64,000 bases of DNA from NCBI RefSeq assembly GCF_001625365.1, contig NZ_LJJF01000001.1, forward strand, positions 2,798,501-2,862,500, in the 5' to 3' direction. The stretch is from Streptomyces sp. MJM8645 (GTDB taxonomy: Bacteria; Actinomycetota; Actinomycetes; Streptomycetales; Streptomycetaceae). The translations under genes were made by a program, and so were the position numbers. This document shows positions 58,778 to 64,000 of the stretch, in pieces. The notes beneath the pieces were generated by a model. It saw nothing but the letters and a program-made list of their open reading frames with translations, was not told the origin of the DNA and ran no database searches. Numbering within the stretch: position 1 is the first letter of the stretch; every line of letters begins with the position of its first letter.

Positions 58778-59059
58778 GGACTCCTTCGTCGTGACGCATG
58801 GTTACGGCAACCTCGGTGTGTCGGCGTGGCCTGCGGCCACGGAGCGGCACTGAAACTTGATGGGTTTCTCGCGGATCCCGCGCGCCGGTGCGCCGCACCA
58901 CAGCGGGATCATCGAAGACTGCGCGGATTCGGGGGGCGATCCGTCCGCTGTTCGGACAGACCTGGCCGCTTCCCGTACTCCGTTGTTGCGACGGACGATA
59001 GCAGTCCGTCAGTGCGGCATAAACACCGCCCCCCTCGTTGGGGGGACAGTCGGGCCTCG
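58778..59059. other. Promoter region of atpB operon, atpI terminator
   Basis: 280 bp. CCCCCC-TCGTT-GGGGGG hairpin (59029-59045) would terminate atpI. The minus-strand -10 TATCGT (58995-59000) and -35 TTATGC (59017-59022, spacer 16) are good candidates for the operon promoter; an inverted ACGGAC/GTCCGT overlaps it. Confidence 0.6.
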
Positions 59060-59503
59060 TCACTGTTGACGCCCCGAGTCGGAAGGCTTGTCACCCTTCT
59101 TTTCCGAGGCGTCGGGGTCGACGTAGAAGGTCTTGGCCTTCAGCGCGCCACGCACCTGGAACCCCGTCCAGATCAGCGCGCAGCCGAGCAGCGTGAAGGC
59201 GAAGGCCTGCCGGTTGAAGAGCCCGGTGTCCTTGAAGACGGCCAGGACGATGCCGACCAGCAGGATCTGCGTGGTGTACACCAGGAGCGCCGCGGCCATC
59301 ATGATCTGCGGGTTCGACCTGGTCAGGCGGTCGAGCGCGACCTGGCCGGAACTGAAGAAGGCCATCACCAGCAGCGCGCCGAAGAGGGCGCCGAGCAGCC
59401 CCTTCCCGCCGGCGACGGCGAACGAGATCGCCATGGCGATGATCCCGGCGGCCGCAGTGGGAATCGCGGCGCCTCGGAGGATCCGGGCGTCGGTGGACGG
59501 CAT
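59060..59503 (-). CDS. atpI: AtpI-like protein
   Basis: 147 residues, four hydrophobic segments (AAGIIAMAISFAVAGG, GALFGALLVMAFFSSG, IMMAAALLVYTTQILLVGIVLAVF, FAFTLLGCALIWTGFQV). First gene of the atp cluster and required in some species for c-ring assembly. ATG 59503; tail charged. Confidence 0.9.
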   Translation of the reverse strand: MPSTDARILRGAAIPTAAAGIIAMAISFAVAGGKGLLGALFGALLVMAFFSSGQVALDRLTRSNPQIMMAAALLVYTTQILLVGIVLAVFKDTGLFNRQAFAFTLLGCALIWTGFQVRGALKAKTFYVDPDASEKKGDKPSDSGRQQ

Positions 59504-59805
59504 GTCGGCAGCTCCGGCGGCATGTCGATGAGACGGGGGGACGGGGCACAGAAGGTGGTGGGTGACACCGGACCGAGAGGCCGCCGCCCGGGCCGCCCGC
59601 TGGAGCGGCGGGCCCGTCGAGGGAGACCGACCAGGGACGGAAGTCCTCCACCTGTCAGGTCTTTCGGCGTGTTCTCGGTACTCGTGAACGGTATCACAAA
59701 CTATTTGATGAGAGCTTTACCATGAATGTGTGGCACCTGTCACACCGACGGCGCAACGGTACAGCCGAACGGGTGAGCCCATTTGACGGAACATCAACTG
59801 CCTTG
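59504..59805. other. atpI upstream region
   Basis: Unusually AT-rich for this window (59685-59740) with a CRP-like palindrome at 59729-59744. The atpI promoter is probably here; no gene is supported. Confidence 0.55.
59729..59744. promoter_or_regulatory. CRP-like palindrome upstream of atpI
   Basis: TGTGGCACCTGTCACA: TGTGR-N6-TCACA with one deviation from the perfect arm. Located 225 bp before atpI. Confidence 0.55.
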
Positions 59806-61086
59806 CTAGCGGCGTCCGGTGGTCCGGCCGTGGTCGTCGAGCGCGGAGGCTCCCCGGTCGGCTTCACCGAGAAGTTGCTTGTCCTTTGCCGACAGTTCGG
59901 CCATGGGGGCGGGCGGACGGCGCCGGTAGCGCGGCGGGACGAAGGCCTGCACCGCCTTCGGCGCGCGCGGCCGGAACTGCGGCGTCAGCAGCACCACCAG
60001 GCCGACCAGGCAGAGCCCGGCGAGCGTCAGCACCACCGTGCGGCCGGTGTTGGTGACCGAGAAGGCCACCGTGCCGAAGGCGATCAGCGCGGCCCAGAAG
60101 TACATGATCAGGACCGCACGGCTGTGCGAGTGCCCGACCTGGAGCAGCCGGTGGTGCAGGTGGCGCTTGTCCGCGGCGAACGGCGACTGGCCGGCCCAGG
60201 TGCGGCGCACCACCGCGAGCAGCAGGTCCGCCAGCGGCAGCGCGATGACCGTCAGCGGCAGCAGCAGCGGGATGTAGATCGGCACCAGGGCGTGCACGGT
60301 CGCGGTCTGCGAACCGGTCTCGCTGCTGATCAGGTCCGGGTCGACGCGGCCGGTGATGGAGATCGCGGCCACGGCCAGCATCAGGCCCAGCATCATCGAG
60401 CCGGAGTCGCCCATGAAGATCCGCGCGGGGTGCATGTTGTGCGCCAGGAAGCCCAGGCACATGCCGATCAGCAGCACGCTGAACAGCACCGCGGGCGCCG
60501 CGTCGGTGATCGTGTAGCCGTACCAGAGCCGGTAGCTGTACAGGAAGAACGCCATCGCGGCGATGCAGACCATGCCGCCCGCCAGGCCGTCCAGGCCGTC
60601 GATGAAGTTCACCGCGTTGACCATGACGACGACCAGGGTGACCGAGATGACCATGCCCTGGGTGGGGCTCACCGCGACCGCGCCGACACCGGGCACCGGG
60701 AGGGTGATCACCGTGACGCCCTGCCAGACCATCACACCGGCGGCGATCATCTGGCCGCCGAGCTTCACCAGCGCGTCCACGCCCCACTTGTCGTCGAGCA
60801 CCCCGAGCAGCCACATGATCCCGGCGCCGGACAGCAGCGCGCGGATGTCGGTGCCCTGCGAGAACACCTTGCTCAGGTTGTCCAGTTGCGAGGCGACCAG
60901 GATGCCCGCGCACAGCCCGCCGAACATGGCGATCCCGCCGAGCCGCGGCGTCGGCTCGCGGTGCACGTCCCGGGCGCGGACCGGCGGCATGGCGCCGGCC
61001 GCGATGGCGAACTTCCGGACCGGGCCGGTCAACAGGTAGGTGACGGCGGCGGTGCAGAACAGCACCAGCAGATACTCACGCACCAC
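59806..61086 (-). CDS. Polyprenyl-phosphate GlcNAc/MurNAc-type phosphotransferase (WecA/TagO family)
   Basis: 426 residues, about eleven membrane helices. Active-site motifs LDDKWG (DD), NAVNFIDGLDGLAGG, FMGDSGSMMLG and KRHLHHRLL (His-rich loop). Transfers sugar-1-phosphate from UDP-sugar to undecaprenyl or decaprenyl phosphate, first step of teichoic acid or arabinogalactan-type wall polymer. The C-terminal 80 residues are a charged cytoplasmic extension. GTG 61086 or adjacent GTG 61083; AGGAGG upstream. Confidence 0.9.
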   Translation of the reverse strand: MVREYLLVLFCTAAVTYLLTGPVRKFAIAAGAMPPVRARDVHREPTPRLGGIAMFGGLCAGILVASQLDNLSKVFSQGTDIRALLSGAGIMWLLGVLDDKWGVDALVKLGGQMIAAGVMVWQGVTVITLPVPGVGAVAVSPTQGMVISVTLVVVMVNAVNFIDGLDGLAGGMVCIAAMAFFLYSYRLWYGYTITDAAPAVLFSVLLIGMCLGFLAHNMHPARIFMGDSGSMMLGLMLAVAAISITGRVDPDLISSETGSQTATVHALVPIYIPLLLPLTVIALPLADLLLAVVRRTWAGQSPFAADKRHLHHRLLQVGHSHSRAVLIMYFWAALIAFGTVAFSVTNTGRTVVLTLAGLCLVGLVVLLTPQFRPRAPKAVQAFVPPRYRRRPPAPMAELSAKDKQLLGEADRGASALDDHGRTTGRR

Positions 61087-61257
61087 CGGCCTCCTGCGTC
61101 ACTGTCCAACGGGGAGGTACCGAAGGTACTCCCCTGCGTTCCCGGGGTTCGAGGTGCGTCGCCACGCCCCACACCTTATTGAGTCGGACGCTCAAGGCAC
61201 GCATCGCGGTTCGCTCTCCCGGGTAGGAGATCCGAATATCCGTCGACGACGCCCTCG

Positions 61258-62538
61258 TCACCGTCGGTCGGCGAAGGACAGGGCCAGCTCCCGGACCCGG
61301 TTCGCCACCCGCGCGCCCGTGCCCCCGGCGAGCGCCTGAGCGATCAGCCCGGCGAGCTCGGCGAGTTCCGCCTCGCCCATCCCCTGGCTGGTCACCGTGC
61401 CGGTGCCCAGCCGGATCCCGGAGGCCTCGGCCGCCGGAGCCGGGTCGAAGGGCAGCGCGCACTTGCCGAGCAGCAGTCCGGCCACGGCGCAGCGCCGCTC
61501 GGCCTCCGCGCCGGTGACGCCCAGCGGGCTCACGTCCGCCGTCACCAGGTGGGTGTCGGTGCCGCCGGTCAGCAGGCGCATCCCGGCCGCCGCGAGCCCT
61601 GTCGCCAGCACCCGCGCCCCGTCCACCGTCCGCTGCGCGTACGCCCGGTAGCCGGGCGTCGCCGCCTCGGCCAGTGCCACCGCCTTGCCGGCCACCTCGT
61701 TCATCGCCGCCCCGCCCTGGCTGAACGGGAACACCGCCCGGTCGATCCGCTCGGCCAGCTCCGCGGTGGACAGCAGCAGGCCCCCGCGCGGGCCGCGCAG
61801 CAGCTTGTGGGTGGCCGCCACGGTGACGTCCGCGTACGGCACCGGGGAGGGCGCCACGCCGGCCGCGACCAGGCCGGCGGTCTGGGCGACCGAGGCGATC
61901 AGGTAGGCGTCCACCTCGTCGGCGATCTCCCGGAAGGCGGCCCAGTCCGGGTGCCGGGGGTGCGAGATCGAGCCCGCCACGATCGCCTTCGGGCGGTGCT
62001 CGCGGGCCAGGTCGCGCACCTGGTCGAGGTCGATCAGGCCGTCGGCCTCGCGCACCCCGTACCCGGTGAAGGCGAACCAGCGGCCGGAGAAGTTCGCCCG
62101 CGAGCCGCAGCTGAGGTGGCCGCCGTGCTCCAGCGACATCGCCAGCACCCCGTCGCCGGGCCGCAGCAGCGCCGCGTACGCCGCCAGCATCGCCGAAGTC
62201 GCCGACCGGGGCTGGACGTTGGCGTGCGGGGCGGCGAACAGCTCACGGGCCCGGTCGATCGCCAGCAGCTCGGCGGCGTCCGCGAGGGCGCAGCCGGTGT
62301 GGTGCCGGCGGCCCGGGTAGCCCTCGGCGTACTTGTCGATCAGCGGCCCGCTCAGCGCCGCCAGGACGGCCGGGGAGGTCAGGTTCTCCCCCGCCAGCAG
62401 CTGGACCGTCTCGGCCCGCCGCTCGGCCTCGGCCGCCAGCAGGTCGGCCACCTGCGGATCGGCCCGGTGCAGTGCCTCGGAGGCCCACGGGCGCCCTCTG
62501 GTCGCGGTCGGGCCGGTCGGGGCGTCGGTGACGGTCAT
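61258..62538 (-). CDS. Serine hydroxymethyltransferase-like protein, divergent active site
   Basis: 426 residues, fold-type I PLP enzyme clearly related to GlyA (LLAGENLTSPAVL, DKYAEGYPGRRHHTGC, SLEHGGHLSCGS, PYADVTVAATHKLLRGPRGG with Lys245). It departs from the family: the PLP-N1 Asp of DMAHxAG is Ser216 and the next His is Gln219 (IASVAQTAGL), YY of the substrate site is H79-H80, and TTRG reads TSQG. Classic SHMT activity seems unlikely. ATG 62538. Confidence 0.85.
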   Translation of the reverse strand: MTVTDAPTGPTATRGRPWASEALHRADPQVADLLAAEAERRAETVQLLAGENLTSPAVLAALSGPLIDKYAEGYPGRRHHTGCALADAAELLAIDRARELFAAPHANVQPRSATSAMLAAYAALLRPGDGVLAMSLEHGGHLSCGSRANFSGRWFAFTGYGVREADGLIDLDQVRDLAREHRPKAIVAGSISHPRHPDWAAFREIADEVDAYLIASVAQTAGLVAAGVAPSPVPYADVTVAATHKLLRGPRGGLLLSTAELAERIDRAVFPFSQGGAAMNEVAGKAVALAEAATPGYRAYAQRTVDGARVLATGLAAAGMRLLTGGTDTHLVTADVSPLGVTGAEAERRCAVAGLLLGKCALPFDPAPAAEASGIRLGTGTVTSQGMGEAELAELAGLIAQALAGGTGARVANRVRELALSFADRR

Positions 62539-62731
62539 GGCGGGGCTCCGGGGCGGCGTGGGGGCGCCTCCCGGCGTGGGGGCCGGGAAGGGTGGGTTCC
62601 TCCAGCGTAGGACCGGCCGGGCCGGGCGGCTCGTCGGCGCGGGGCCATTCGGCGCTCGGCCGCCGCGGGCCGTCCCCTGGTCTCCGGGGGGGGCCGCCGG
62701 GGGGCCTCCGGGCCGCTCGCGGCGCGGGCGG

Positions 62732-63409
62732 TCAGCGCAGCGCGGGCACGCCGGTGAGCGCGGTGACCACCGGGTCGACCGCGTGGAATATCTCCTCGCC
62801 GCAGTTGCGGAACATGCCGATCGGGGCCCCGTACGGGTCGTCCAGTTCGTCGGACTCTGGGGTGGCGGCGAGCAGCCAGCCGCGCAGCGCGGCGGCCGCC
62901 CGGACCAGGGCGCGGGCGCGCTCGGTGACGTCGGCGCCGCGGCGCGGGTCGGGCAGGGTGCCCGGGTCGATCGTCCGCACCAGGCGGGTGAACTCCTTCA
63001 GGGTGAAGGTGCGCAGCCCCGCCTCGTGGCCCATCGAGATGACCTGGGCGCGGTGGTCCAGGGTCGCGGTGAGCACCAGGTCGGCCTCGACCACGTGCTC
63101 GTCCAGCAGCTCGCGGCCGGTGAAGCCGCCGCTGTCCGCGCCGTACTCGTCCAGGACGGTCACGGCGTGGTCCTCCATCGGCGCGCCCACGTGGCCCCAG
63201 GTGCCGGCGCTCTCCACCAGGATCCGACCGGCCACCCGGGGGCTGAGCCGGGTGTCCAGCTCACGCCGGGTGAGCCGCTCGGCGATCGGCGAGCGGCAGA
63301 TGTTGCCGGTGCAGACGAACAGGATCCGGAAGTGGTCCAGCGGCCTGGGGCCCACACTCAGGTACGGCGCTATGCCGGGCCCGGCATGGAGCGAGGCGAT
63401 GGGCGTCAA
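62732..63409 (-). CDS. Low-molecular-weight protein tyrosine phosphatase
   Basis: 225 residues. P-loop VCTGNICRSPIAE (Cys nucleophile, C-x5-R-S) and the general-acid Asp region ESDELDDPYGAP. It is longer than the usual 150 residues, through an insertion with SLDHRAQ-like and REFTRLVRTIDPGT segments. Probably counteracts capsule/wall tyrosine kinases. TTG start at 63409 overlaps the Sua5 stop by 4 bp (TTGA). Confidence 0.9.
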   Translation of the reverse strand: MTPIASLHAGPGIAPYLSVGPRPLDHFRILFVCTGNICRSPIAERLTRRELDTRLSPRVAGRILVESAGTWGHVGAPMEDHAVTVLDEYGADSGGFTGRELLDEHVVEADLVLTATLDHRAQVISMGHEAGLRTFTLKEFTRLVRTIDPGTLPDPRRGADVTERARALVRAAAALRGWLLAATPESDELDDPYGAPIGMFRNCGEEIFHAVDPVVTALTGVPALR

Positions 63410-64000
63410 CTGCCGGCCTCCAGGTCGGGGACGACCTCCCTCAGCTGCTCGACGCTGATCGCGCCCGCCCGCAGCAGGACCGGGACCTTGCCCGTGACGT
63501 CGACGATGGACGAGGCGGTCGCGTGGTCCGCCTGTCCGCCGTCCAGGTAGACCGAGATGGCGTCGCCGAGCTGCGCCTGCGCCTCGTCGCAGGTGGCCGG
63601 GGACGGGCCACCGGTCTTGTTGGCGCTGGAGACGGCCAGCGGGCCGGTGGCGTTCAGCAGCTCGATGGCGACCGGGTGCAGCGGCATCCGGACGGCGACG
63701 GTGCCGCGGGTCTCGCCCAGGTCCCAGCGCAGCGAGGGCTGGTGCTTGGCGACCAGGGTGAGCCCGCCCGGCCAGAACGCGTCGACCAGCTCCCAGGCCT
63801 GCTCGGAGAAGTCGGTGACCAGGCCGTGCAGGGTGGTCGGCGAGCCGACCAGCACGGGCGAGGGCATGTTGCGGCCGCGGCCCTTGGCGGCCAGCAGGTC
63901 GCCGACGGCCTCCGGCGAGAAGGCGTCCGCGCCGACCCCGTACAGGGTGTCGGTGGGCAGCACGACGAGTTCGCCCCGGCGAATGGCCGAGGCGGCCTCG
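63406..64000 (-). CDS. Threonylcarbamoyl-AMP synthase (Sua5/YwlC/TsaC), 5' end beyond window
   Basis: Makes threonylcarbamoyl-adenylate for tRNA t6A37. Frame remains open to 64000; the visible part reads EAASAIRRGELVVLPTDTLYGVGADAF, KGRGRNMPSPVLV, TRGTVAVRMPLHPVAIELL, GPLAVSSANKTGGPSPATC. The GTG at 63963 is internal. Coupled to the phosphatase gene. The N-terminal residues cannot be seen. Confidence 0.93.
   Translation of the reverse strand, partial: EAASAIRRGELVVLPTDTLYGVGADAFSPEAVGDLLAAKGRGRNMPSPVLVGSPTTLHGLVTDFSEQAWELVDAFWPGGLTLVAKHQPSLRWDLGETRGTVAVRMPLHPVAIELLNATGPLAVSSANKTGGPSPATCDEAQAQLGDAISVYLDGGQADHATASSIVDVTGKVPVLLRAGAISVEQLREVVPDLEAGS

Overview
The window is very GC-rich DNA with dense genes, strong third-position GC bias, many GTG/TTG starts and long GC hairpin terminators. 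The adjacent scy-filP pair (polarisome scaffold and intermediate-filament-like protein), nucS, the DUF6230/DUF6114 trio, AIM24 paralogues and an atpI-BEFHAGDC cluster point to a chromosomal core segment of a filamentous actinobacterium of the Streptomycetaceae (Streptomyces or Kitasatospora; the genus cannot be decided here). From memory, the gene order follows S. coelicolor roughly from SCO5441 (maltokinase) to SCO5362 (Sua5). No rRNA, tRNA, CRISPR, phage or insertion sequence was seen. Both end genes (maltokinase, Sua5) are cut by the window edge.

Layout. 1-4.7 kb: end of maltokinase and glgB (GlgE alpha-glucan pathway), then a PIN toxin/Phd-type antitoxin pair with a clear operator. 4.8-9.8 kb: pta-ackA overflow operon and pyk with a leaderless-type promoter. 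9.8-12.7 kb: three-gene secreted/membrane operon of unknown function (DUF6230, DUF6114, Pro/Thr-rich protein). 13.4-18.4 kb: thioredoxin-TPR protein, TetR regulator, icmA (isobutyryl-CoA mutase large subunit), DUF3817 membrane protein, MarR regulator. 18.9-22.5 kb: two tandem secreted M4 metalloproteases with duplicated promoters. 22.6-27 kb: second DUF3817 protein, DUF2127 protein, three coupled AIM24 genes, second MarR. 27-30.1 kb: meaB, acetyl-CoA acetyltransferase, methylmalonyl-CoA epimerase. 30.5-36.4 kb: scy and filP. 36.5-43 kb: alpha/beta hydrolase pair, ABC exporter, small Cys/His protein, flavin-type monooxygenase, SCO5389-type protein, nucS. 43-50.7 kb: membrane-anchored NTPase-like protein, STAS protein, 3-hydroxybutyryl-CoA dehydrogenase, two-component system, membrane protein, PduO adenosyltransferase. 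50.9-59.5 kb: DUF2550 protein and the whole F1Fo ATP synthase cluster. 59.8-64 kb: polyprenyl-phosphate sugar transferase, a divergent SHMT-like protein, low-molecular-weight phosphatase, Sua5.

How the genes fit together. One theme is short-chain acyl-CoA and B12-dependent carbon flow: icmA, meaB, epimerase, thiolase, hbd and PduO feed or service acyl-CoA mutase chemistry, with pta/ackA/pyk at the acetyl-CoA node. A 14-bp TetR-type motif (TTACT-N4-RGTAA) recurs in front of the TetR gene, the thiolase gene and the DUF6230 operon and between mce and scy, which suggests one local regulon. Energy (ATP synthase), polar growth (scy/filP) and envelope genes make up the rest.

Most notable for follow-up: an SHMT paralogue that has lost the PLP-binding Asp; an exact 66-residue (6 hendecads) tandem duplication in Scy; the recurrent TetR-type operator; two CRP-like sites; and the DUF6230/DUF6114 trio. 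No convincing new defence or mobile system was found.
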